Positions 49,625 through 57,510 of a stretch of 57,510 nt of DNA are shown here, piece after piece; position 1 is the first letter of the stretch; every line of letters starts with the position of its first letter. Under the pieces are notes generated by a model. That model worked only from the letters and a program-made list of their open reading frames with translations. It was not told where the DNA came from and did no database searches. The DNA is from Gonapodya sp. JEL0774 (lineage: Eukaryota; Monoblepharomycota; Monoblepharidomycetes; Monoblepharidales; Gonapodyaceae). The stretch is from contig JADIIX010000141.1 of the NCBI GenBank assembly GCA_027604505.1, positions 1-57,510 of the forward strand, in the 5' to 3' direction. The translations under genes and the position numbers were made by a program.

Positions 49625-49825
49625 TGCGCTGTTTTCAGGTTTTAATGTGTCCTTCAGGGTTGCATGCTCACTCCATGGCATGACAGCCAACTAGTACATA
49701 ATAATAATGTAAATCAGAACACACTTTCTATTTCCTGTAACAATGAACTTCGTACTTTTATCGCATTCAAGTAAATTGAGCCCGTGTTTCATTCCGTTCC
49801 GTTTCATGTCACTTCATTTTGTTCC

Positions 49826-50499
49826 TCACGAAAACCAATTCAAGGGGTTCCATCGATTGCGTCTGGTATTTTCCGGGTTGTACCTTGTATCAAGATCGTC
49901 CATCATCAGTGTGAAGGCACGCCTCTCCGCGTGCTTGTTGAGCTTCTTGACAAACTTCTCCCGTCTGCGCCAACAGTACAGTGCCAACTTGACCATTGTT
50001 GATAGGTCAGACACGAAATACTTCCAATACGGACGCTAATCACTTCCAACTCACCACGCAAAGTGGGACAATAATGGCGAGAAGGATCCCGACAATGATA
50101 GCTCCGGTGTTACTGACTAGAGAGACGTGAACGCTAAAAATCAACTCGCGAGAAGCGATCTGATGACGGTACGCACCAGAGCATGTGCCTGAGTAGTAGT
50201 TGGCTGCATTCGCGCATGTACCCAGAACACACTTGTTCTCGTTCCCGGCGCACCATCCGCAACCAGATGCTTCCGAGTCCGTTAACGACAAGTCGCTCCA
50301 AAAGATAATACAAAAGGTGCCTACCTCCGATGCATGCGGTGCAGTTTAGTAATTGTCCGCAATTAACTGCTTGATGATGCGGAACGGTCAGCGTCCTCAT
50401 TGATTGATGGGACAGATTATCACTACCTTGTCCACTGACTGTGGGGGCCAGCAGGATAACACTGAGTGCGGCCACCAATGCGAGAGTGCTGGATGACAT
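49826..50499 (-). CDS. Small type I membrane protein with PSI-like Cys-rich domain, PTTG1IP-like
   Basis: Signal peptide MSSSTLALVAALSVILLAP, then a cysteine-rich luminal/extracellular region: NCGQLLNCTACIG, SGCGWCAGNENKCVLGTCAN and YYSGTC, the C..C..C..CxWC..C spacing of PSI domains. One membrane helix: GAIIVGILLAIIVPLCVV with LALYCW across an intron. The cytosolic tail is basic and short (RRREKFVKKLNKHAERRAF; ending NRWNPLNWFS). Signal + PSI + one helix + charged helical tail is the architecture of PTTG1IP (PBF). Four exons, about 140 residues. Function in fungi unknown. I am fairly sure of the layout, less of the family. Confidence 0.72.
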
Positions 50500-50821
50500 T
50501 GATTGTTCACTTATAGCGTCTTGGAGTCCTCGGTCATGAACCCACAAGGCAATATTCATCTTCGCCGATCTTCGCCGATCTTCGCCGATCATACCGCCAG
50601 AAGCAACTTGACTCTGGACTCCGGATTACCGGATCATAATCTCTCTCTTACCTTCGATTGCACACACAGCGCCCGTAGCTGTGGATCGGACATGTGACGA
50701 GCTCCTCCCTTTTTTTCTTTCCTCCCGTCCCGTTAATTTACTTTAATCTCAGATAGTCCCAACACATCTTTATCTCGCCGGCCAGTCGAACAATTCAAAG
50801 CTATGCTTTTTATCCCACAAT
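50500..50821. other. Intergenic region
   Basis: 322 bp between the PTTG1IP-like start and the stop of the LRR gene, both on the minus strand. It contains the 10-bp repeat and a T-rich patch near 50712. I see no coding exon. Confidence 0.4.
50561..50590 (+). repeat. Three perfect copies of a 10-bp repeat
   Basis: TTCGCCGATC occurs three times head to tail, 62 bp upstream of the PTTG1IP-like start codon. It could be part of the promoter or 5' UTR of that gene. Confidence 0.85.
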
Positions 50822-52777
50822 CTACGATTTCAATCGCAATGATATTCGAAACAAACTGGATGCAGGGAGAGAAAAACGGTGAGGTGCTTGCACCCTGCTA
50901 TTCAATTTTACGTCTGTTTGTTTAACTGTGTCACTGATATGGTTAACTGTGCTCGGGTGAGTGTGTGTACCGGGGGGTGAAAAATGAACGACGAGAAAGG
51001 AGAGAAGGAAGGGGAGAGGTGAAGATTGGACAGAAGAGGAAACGAAGACCCCGTCCTCCTCCAACTCACAGAAAGACACCCCCAGGAATGTCAAGGTACT
51101 ATTGGCCTGGAGGGCCTCGGCCAGGGTGCTGGCGCCTGCATCACCGATTCTATTTTCTGTCGTGCGTGCGTGTGGGAGGGGAGCGGTAAAAAAGAGACGA
51201 GGTGAGAGATAGGATGGGAGGAAGAAGAATGGAGGACATGGGAGGACCAGCTCCCCTCCCAGTTACTCTCGACCTTGAGGCAGGTCAAGGTGCGATTGAC
51301 CTTGAGGGCCTCAGCCAGGGCAATGGCACCGGCATCGCCGATTTTGTTCCCTGTATGCGTGTTCGTACGTGCATATGCATGTATGTGGGGTGAACGAGAA
51401 GCGGTGAGGATGGACAGTTGAGGCGGGCAAAGGAGAACCGGGGGACATATGTTTCGTCCTACTTACAGCTGACGTCCAGGAAGGCTAAGGTGCTGTTGAT
51501 GGTCCCGAGTGCCTCTGCCAACGCCCTCGCCCCCGCTTCGCCAACATTGTTCTCTGTGTACATGTGGGAGTAAGTAGAGTGAAAAAGTAGAAACGGTGAG
51601 GATAGTGAGAAGAAAGTGGAGACAGGCGCAAGGGAGGACGCGGGGGTACAGATTTCTCATCCGTCCTTATACTCACGGCAGACGTTCAGGGAGGTCAAGC
51701 AACTGTTGGTGGTGAGGGCCTCGGCTAAGGCTCCGGCGTCTGCATTGCCAATGTGATTCTCTGGGCACGTGTGCGAGGAGTAAAAAGGAGAAGCGGTGAC
51801 GATAGAGCAAAGAAAGGGATGAGGCGATGCCTGTCCTGAAGGAAATGGAGGACAAGGGAGACCTGCTCCACTCCAACTCACTGCGGACGACGAGGGAGCA
51901 CAGTGTGGAGTTGATCTCGAGGGCCACTGCTAGGGAACTGGTGCCTGCCTCACCGATGTTGCTACCTGTGTGTGCGTGTGTGCGAGACGATGGAGAATAT
52001 GAAAGTAGGAGGTGAGCATCGGACAGAAGAGGAAGGAAGGGCCCAGAAAGACGCTTTTGGACTTACAGCAGACATCCAGTTAGGTCACAGTGCCATTGAC
52101 CTTGAGTGCCTCAGCCAGGGTGATGGTGCCCCCCTCGCCGATGTTATTATCTGCGTGTATGCGTGAGTGTGAGTGTGCGAGGGATAAAAAGAGAAGTAGT
52201 GAGGATGGAGAGTAGAAAGGAGGAAGTGATGATGGGATGAAGGGAAAGAGACGGACCCACTCCCTCACCACTCACTGCAAACGTTTAAGGTGGTCAACGT
52301 GGTGTTGAATTTGAGGGCCTCGGCCAGAACCCTGACACCCGCCTCGTTTGATGTCGTCTTTTGTGTGTATGTGTGCAGTGGTGAAAAGGTGAGGAGCGTC
52401 GACAATAGAGGGAACGAAGTGGATCGGTGAGAATATGATGGAAGCTGCGGGGAGGACCCGGGATGATCCACTCCTTCTATTCACTAAGGACATCCAGTGA
52501 CGTCAAGTAGCTGTTGGCTTTGAGGGCCTTGGCCAGGGCAATGGCAACCGCCTCGCCGATGTTACAGTCTACGCGTGTGAGTGTGCGTGGGGTGAAATCA
52601 TAGGGGGTGAGGATGATGACAAGGAAGTGGAGAGATATGGATTGAACGGAAGGTGAAGGGAGGAATCGAAGAACCTGCTCATATACTACTCACAGCCGAC
52701 CTTGAGGGAGGTCAAGGTACTGTTGGCCTTGAGCGCCTCCGCCAGGGCAATTGCACCTGCCTCGCCGATGTTACAGT
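50822..52777 (-). pseudogene. Truncated leucine-rich-repeat gene (RI/NLRC3-type repeats, one per exon)
   Basis: Nine LRR exons on the minus strand: 52777-52694, 52568-52485, 52357-52276, 52150-52067, 51965-51882, 51760-51677, 51553-51467, 51350-51267 and 51156-51070, then a terminal exon 50946-50822. Six are 84 nt (28 codons), two 87 nt, all phase 1/1. The consensus is N-I-G-E-A-G-A-x-A-L-A-E-A-L-K-x-N-x-T-L-T-x-L (ribonuclease-inhibitor class). Exon 52357-52276 is 82 nt and frameshifted near its start; exon 52150-52067 carries an in-frame TAA at 52082-52080. No first exon, NACHT or other domain is present upstream, where similarity to the repeat unit stops at about 52788. I therefore call it a 5'-truncated, decaying gene; skipping the two damaged exons would keep the frame because all exons are symmetrical. 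Confidence 0.8.
51070..52777 (-). repeat. Tandem array of nine exon-plus-intron units, period ~205 bp
   Basis: Exon spacing start to start is 209, 211, 207, 185, 205, 207, 203 and 194 bp. The introns (101-127 nt) are similar to each other too: most begin GTGAGT or GTAAGT, continue with a purine/pyrimidine-asymmetric tract, and end in a CACACGCA..AG-like acceptor. So the unit of duplication was exon plus intron. Confidence 0.85.
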
Positions 52778-53475
52778 CTACGCGTGTTTCCGTCACGCTT
52801 TCACACTGAAGTTGTCCGATATCTGATTTCTAGTATGCAAACTCAGATGATATCCATCCTACATCTACCAGTCCAGTATAGTATGGGACATCACAATTGG
52901 GAGGATGGCTGGCTCTTTCTGGCATCCTTTCATCTGTGCCGGGCCTACTGTCAGCCAAGCCAGCAATCCTGGTTTAGAAGTCCGGTGCTTCCTTAGTTGG
53001 CAACCAGCAAGCCAACGAGATGTTGATGTCTTGCTTGAATGGGTGGGGACATGATCTCATAGTGTGAACTTGTGTCTCGCTATATCTTCAGGTACCTCCA
53101 GCAGTACGTAATACAGGGTGTAGATGTAAAGTAATCCAGATAATGCAGGTGGTCAGAGCAAAGTACGTCATGATGTTTCTGCCGCCTGTAATGTGACAGG
53201 GGAGCGGAGATGATGTACTCACACTGTGGCCTGTGTCTACCTGCTGATCAAATTCTCTCTCTCTCTCATCTAACCATCCCATCAGATGGATATCAAACCA
53301 GAAGACATGGTGGACTTGGAAGCCCTTGGAGATGATGCAGTCAAGAACCCATTTGTCCACCATTGTGTTGTGTCACAGGTGACGCTTCTGTGAGTCCAGC
53401 ATGTATCCCATGTGTATTCTGTAGATTCATTTTAGAATCTAGTAGCTAGATACTAGACTGTGCTTGACCCCATAT
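52778..53475. other. Sequence beyond the LRR array, probably degraded repeat DNA
   Basis: No LRR unit continues here. A short CT tract (about 53260-53275) is followed by a plus-strand frame starting at 53286 (MDIKPEDMVDLEALGDDAV) that ends in FVHHCVVSQ before a GTGACG donor-like site. It might be a fragment of a mobile-element protein; I recognise no domain. Nothing else is supported. Confidence 0.35.
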
Positions 53476-54065
53476 TGTCACGAGGGATGCATTGAATAGT
53501 CTGAGCCATTCTGAGTTCAAGAAAACCCAGTCACAATATCCATGAAGTGTCCAAAATAATGTTGAAGAAGTGTGTGTGGAGAGTGTGCAAGAGAGGTGCA
53601 GGCAAGGAAAAAGCACTCCAGGCTGGCTGCTGTAAAACCTTGTCCCACCATTGTTGTGACCTACCTTGAGATCACCACTTGGACTGGGTAGCTAGAGACG
53701 CAAATGTGAATGTAGAGAACAAAATACAACCTCACTGCCGTCTTGCCTAGAGACGCAGTGCTATCTGTCAAACCTAAGAAAAGAGTCTACACCGTGCCTA
53801 CGCTATCATCTGGTGGCTGCTACGCTGCTACACCACAGCCCCTAAACCCTTGAACCTCATCTACTCCTTATAATCATATGACCTCCAACCCGGCAGAAAG
53901 CTCTATGTTGCCCTTGTGACAATTGTCGTGGTATTGACATCCCAGAGGGTCTGAGGGTGGCGCCCAAGGCGTTCTCCTATGTATAGACAAATAGTTACAA
54001 ATATACAATCATACCACACATCTTCTCCTTCCCTTCCAACCATTGCCAGCGTCAGCCCCGCTACA
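53476..54065 (+). mobile_element. Candidate 5' long terminal repeat
   Basis: The 590-bp stretch starts TGTCACGAGG and ends CCCGCTACA, the TG..CA ends expected of an LTR. It has an AT-rich TATA-like patch (CTTATAATCATATG near 53866) and lies ~310 bp before the gag-like frame. Directly after it comes TTTTGGGGGAACAATTG, where a primer-binding site would be. The second LTR is not in the window, so the boundaries are a guess from sequence ends and position. Confidence 0.4.
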
Positions 54066-54377
54066 TTTTGGGGGAACAATTGTGTTGTTGAACTTGAGAG
54101 GAGACTGCTGTGCTACTGTAGCAGATATGGTCCCTTCCTGTCCTGAGGCAAAAGAGCAAAAGAGTCGACAGAAAGCGTTGATTGGTCTTCTGCTCTAGCA
54201 AGCAATAGTGACTAGCAAATCAGGCATCTGAGACTTGATCCCCATCGCAGACCTGTCAGATTCAAGCTTAGAAACGCCAAGACACCGAATAGCAAAGGCG
54301 CCTGAATCAGCGAAACTGCACTTTGAACCTTTATTGTATATTGAAACGCTCTAATATATGCTTTCAAAACAAATAAG

Positions 54378-55652
54378 ATGTCTGGCAGTGGAATAAACGA
54401 TGGATTGAACCTCCAGCTGGCAGTGGTGAGCATTCCATGGTTCAATGCTGAACCAACCATCATTCAGTTTGACACCAGTGATTCTACCCTCCCATTGTTC
54501 AGCAAACGGGGATAGTGGAGATGCCACTACTATGGGAAGGTCCTTTGGCCCACTGATGGGGACATTGCCCCCAGATCAAACTGTCGCACAGCCAAACCTG
54601 TTGACATAATGAGTGTCACCAATGCATGGAATCTCCCGCTGGTTGTGGCTGTCCACAAAGTAGCATTGCTTCTCAACAGTCTCGCCAGTGGTTCTTCCAG
54701 ACCACTTGAGATGGCAGCACTCGCCCTGCAAATTGCAGTGGGTGCAAACAGCGCAATCAAGAACACCCAAAAGCTCGTCACAGCCGACCTGTTTCTGCGT
54801 TCAAAATTTGATCCTGCTATGCACAAGATCAATGTGCACCAGCCACACATCTCCATCAACAACGCCCTCCTCCCAATTCGGCAATATGCCAACAGCGCAA
54901 GCAAAGAGCAGATTGTATCTGCACTCGTCAATTGGATGCAACCAAAAATGAGGGGTTGACACTTTATGGGCAGCATACCAACGAATTACTACAACGGTCC
55001 TCCAACCCCATCTCAGCTCCATGACCTCATCTGTTGGATCATGGCAGAGTGCGCGACACCACAGCAGGCCGGGTTCTTTGTCCCCACCAAATTGCATGGC
55101 AACTGGGATATTGACGAGAGCAGCTCCCTGAAGCCATTGGCCGACATTAACAGCAATTGCTGGGGATGGGTGGAAGCTATGTTCACCCACAGCAACCCAC
55201 AATTTCTGGATGCACCACCATCAGACAATTTTGTCAACTTGACTGTCATCCAGTCCATTATTCTCATGATCGGCTACTCAAACAGCACAGAGATCATGCG
55301 CTTGGCCAAGAAGGACCATTGCAAGCTCTGGGACCTTGCCGACTGGATCCACTACTCACCTTTCATCATACCAAAGTCCAACACACCGCTTCAAACACGT
55401 GCCGGGCCACGCGAGTTCGTCGAGAAGCCAAAGGTGTCTGACAAGCGGAATGGCAACTCTTCTGAGGAGGAGAGCGTGGGTTGCAAGCGAAGTGCACTGG
55501 AAATCCACCAGATGCGTGGCAATGGTCCCTCAAATGGGAAGAAAGACAGTAGGAAATCGCCATTTGCTAAGGCTCCTGTGCAAGAGGAGGCACGGGATTA
55601 ACCCTCTCCAGTCACGTGCTTTTGTTGTGGCAGACAGGCCATAGCACGGTAA
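54378..55652 (+). pseudogene. Retrotransposon gag-like frame with in-frame stop codons
   Basis: One frame (54378 onward) stays coherent for 1.2 kb but is broken by TAG at 54513, TGA at 54957 and TAA at 55599. It begins MSGSGINDGLNLQLAVV. The two longest open parts are 54609-54959 (LPLVVAVHKVALLLNSLA...) and 54966-55601 (NYYNGPPTPSQLHDLICWIM...), ending in a basic, lysine-rich stretch. After the TAA the same frame reads TCFCCGRQAIAR, which looks like the first half of a CCHC zinc knuckle (CxxC-G) whose His is lost. Nucleocapsid-like knuckle, basic tail and position before a protease fit gag. There are no indels relative to the frame over this span, only stops. Confidence 0.6.
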
Positions 55653-56499
55653 AATTTCCTTCCAACATTAAGACTGTAGAGGAGTACCAGGCTAAAAGTA
55701 AGCGTGAGGCTAAGTGAGTAGATCAATACACTTTAGTGTGTAGGTTTCTCTACTGAAGCCGGCTTTAGCACGTATGCATGTAAAATGCACGAGTACTTGA
55801 TACCAATTTTAGCTACTACAAACAAATCACGTGAACAGTTTCATTCGCTCAAACAAAGCATCAGCTGCAATTTAGTTGCTCGGGTTGTTGTGCTGGGGCC
55901 GAGGGCGCATCACATGAGCCTAGTGCGGTGCGGAGAAAACCAGCGCTGTTGCGATCGCAACCATGAGCTGAGTATCAGTCAGAAATAATACTGAAAAACA
56001 CTTGAACAGTTCTCAAGTGGTTCTGGCAGACTTGCTATGGTACAACTGCCCCTTGTGTTAAGTTGAACCAGCGGTAAATTTGTGGGTTTGCACATATATG
56101 CTAGAATGTAGTGACATGCTCGAAAAGCGTGCAGCCCATTTCTTGTAAAGTGTCCAAGGGAGGCTACGGATCCAATGTATGTTGCCAGGGCACAACAATA
56201 GAGCCAAAATTGTTTTCTGCTCTGGCAAGTGATGACAGAACAATGGGACCGTTGCCTTGAATTGCCAATGCAATTGCAGTCCCCCACTGTGGTTTTGGGA
56301 AGTGTCAAGGCAGTGCGTGTGGAGAGCAACCCAGAGGCCCATCAGGAAGAATGCTGGGAGTTCACCTGCTCCAAAGTGCTTGCCCTCATTACTGATTGGT
56401 GGACGGACCCATACACGCTTCAGTCTTGATCATGTTTGTTTTCCACATGTATTCATAGAGCTGATACCATACTTTATTTCTCTTGTTTCGATTAGTAAT
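55653..56499. other. Region between gag-like and protease-like segments
   Basis: About 850 bp without a long coherent frame. A short frame at 56229-56429 (ending VLALITDWWTDPYTLQS) may be remnant coding sequence. The AT content rises around 55670-55830 and 56440-56520. Possibly decayed element sequence or a nested insertion; nothing firm. Confidence 0.3.
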
Positions 56500-57343
56500 C
56501 ATATACCTGAAACATTAGCCAGCTTGCACAGCCTAACTGAGGAAGAACGGAGTGCTTCTCAGGTTTGTTATAGGTTTCTAGCTGGGGGGGACTTGGCACC
56601 TGGTTCTGACTTCAACCAATTGTGGACGGCACAATTGAAGTTGTCTGTGGAAAATTCCACACAGAAGAAAGATTCTTTGTGTTCTCTTTGCTAGTGATCC
56701 AGACTCAACTTCAGAGAAAGTTTTGTCTAGGAAGAGTAAATCCAATACCAAACATGACTTTGAAGAGCTCAGACAACAAGCATACAAAAGACTTGTCACT
56801 GGGTCAAACCTCATAAATGTCTTAAAAGGCAAAGAGTGCAGTTTGCTTAGTGAAGAAGAAGACCCTGGTGCAGTCTGAGGCTTGCATTACCATAGTTGAT
56901 GTTACAATTGGTGATGATTTTCATCACACCGTCGTTGTACTTGAGGCTTTGACTGATAGTGGTGCATCTGTATCAGCAATTAGCAATGACATGTACTCAA
57001 AATTCCTCAAAGGGAAACCAGAGTACAAGCACCTCAAAAGCCACCCCAATTATTATATTCGGGTTGGTGACAGTCGCACAGTTAAGCCACGAAGGTGAAT
57101 TTGCCTATCAGTGTCAGCAGGCACGGGAAAGTCCACCACTTATTCTATGTATTGGATGGACTCCCCTATGATATTGTTTTGGGTACTGGGTACCTCTGGC
57201 AAACTGGAGCACTAATGAGGTGGTCTGAGAGTTGGATCCAATTCCCAACTAAAGGGGCTCAAATCCATTTAAGACGATATACTCCTGCAATGCCTTTCAA
57301 AGATAAACTTAGGTCTGTCACAATCCAACGAATGTGGTTGTGA
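56500..57343 (+). pseudogene. Retrotransposon aspartic-protease region with frameshifts
   Basis: Fragments in changing frames. 56500-56620 reads TLASLHSLTEEERSASQVCY; after a shift, ECSLLSEEEDPGAV near 56835; then 56850-57098 contains ALTDSGASVSAISNDMYS, the D-S/T-G active site of retropepsins with the usual hydrophobic strand before it. A further shift at about 57090 leads to NLPISVSRHGKVHHLFYVLD and LPYDIVLGTGYLW, the ILG-type strand and flap-distal part of the same fold. The order after a gag-like frame is that of an LTR-retrotransposon gag-pol. Reverse transcriptase would lie beyond the right edge. It is a fungal transposable element, and broken. Confidence 0.65.
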
Positions 57344-57510
57344 TGATAACCTCCCATACATATACACTATCCAAAGGTGAACGCAAAGCATTTGAAATAT
57401 CAAACTGACGAATCTTCATGTTGTTCTCTGCTGCTGTTGAGATGGATGTTGGGTTGCTTATCTATATTTTCTCTCTGCACACAACTGAGTTTACAAATTA
57501 TGCCCTTCAC
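57344..57510. other. Right window edge, element continues
   Basis: The last 167 bp have no clear frame. A short stretch (TLSKGERKAFE) in one plus-strand frame suggests that decayed pol sequence goes on. Confidence 0.3.

Noticed and set aside
51000-52650. Purine/pyrimidine-skewed GTGTGTG/GAGGAAG spacers as simple microsatellites
   Set aside because: They are the introns of the LRR array, with donors and acceptors at regular distance, not independent repeats.

Overview
The window is nuclear DNA of a eukaryote. It holds intron-rich, tightly packed protein genes on both strands, with no operons, no ribosome binding sites, no rRNA and no tRNA gene that I could find. Introns are mostly 50 to 130 nt with GT..AG ends. 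The gene set is fungal (secreted GH16-like protein, Mo25/Hym1, Hir3, Skb1/PRMT5, fungal-type lumazine synthase), but some families are usually lost in yeasts and moulds: a CCDC77-like centriole/flagellum protein, a PTTG1IP-like membrane protein, coactosins, and a tyrosyl-tRNA synthetase with a C-terminal EMAPII-like domain. Together they point to a flagellated (zoosporic, chytrid-like) fungus. This is inference from gene content, not a database match.

Layout, left to right. 1-1727 (-): 3'-truncated secreted GH16-fold protein without the catalytic glutamates. 2284-3486 (+): unknown coiled-coil protein. 3783-4818 (+): tRNA adenosine deaminase Tad2. 4976-6919 (-): cytosolic tyrosyl-tRNA synthetase. 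7713-10068 (+): branched-chain 2-oxoacid dehydrogenase E2. 10243-11263 and 11415-12424 (+): two coactosin paralogues in tandem. 13040-16032 (-): RING-finger protein. 16436-19923 (+): mitochondrial aconitase. 19978-27274 (-): HIR-complex subunit Hir3/CABIN1. 27365-28119 (+): lumazine synthase. 28382-29110 (-): TPR co-chaperone-like protein. 29312-30876 (+): Mo25. 31148-31922 (+): profilin. 31974-33372 (-): lysine-rich SMAP-domain protein. 33557-34100 (+): unknown. 34301-37335 (+): GGA clathrin adaptor. 37489-41366 (+): long coiled-coil protein. 41464-42722 (-): mitochondrial adenylate kinase. 42936-46048 (-): PRMT5. 46149-48429 (+): CCDC77-like. 48561-49624 (-): complex I 24-kDa subunit. 49826-50499 (-): PTTG1IP-like membrane protein.

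From about 50.8 kb the window changes character. An array of nine leucine-rich-repeat exons, one repeat per exon with a period near 205 bp, runs on the minus strand from 52777 to 51070 and ends in a short terminal exon. It contains a stop codon and a frameshift and is cut off abruptly at its 5' side. Beyond it lies repeat-derived DNA: a candidate 590-bp LTR, a gag-like frame kept open apart from in-frame stops, and a frameshifted retroviral-type aspartic protease region. This right flank is accessory, decaying sequence; the left 50 kb is ordinary gene-dense chromosome.

Several genes share themes: mitochondrial metabolism (BCKDH E2, aconitase, adenylate kinase, complex I), translation (Tad2, TyrRS), actin and trafficking (two coactosins, profilin, GGA), cell polarity signalling (Mo25, PRMT5/Skb1) and centriole/flagellum (CCDC77). 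They are neighbours by chance as far as I can tell. The most interesting signals are structural: tandem duplications that created exons (in GGA and in the LRR array), microexons of 3, 18 and 21 nt, and a GH16 protein that looks like a binding protein rather than an enzyme.
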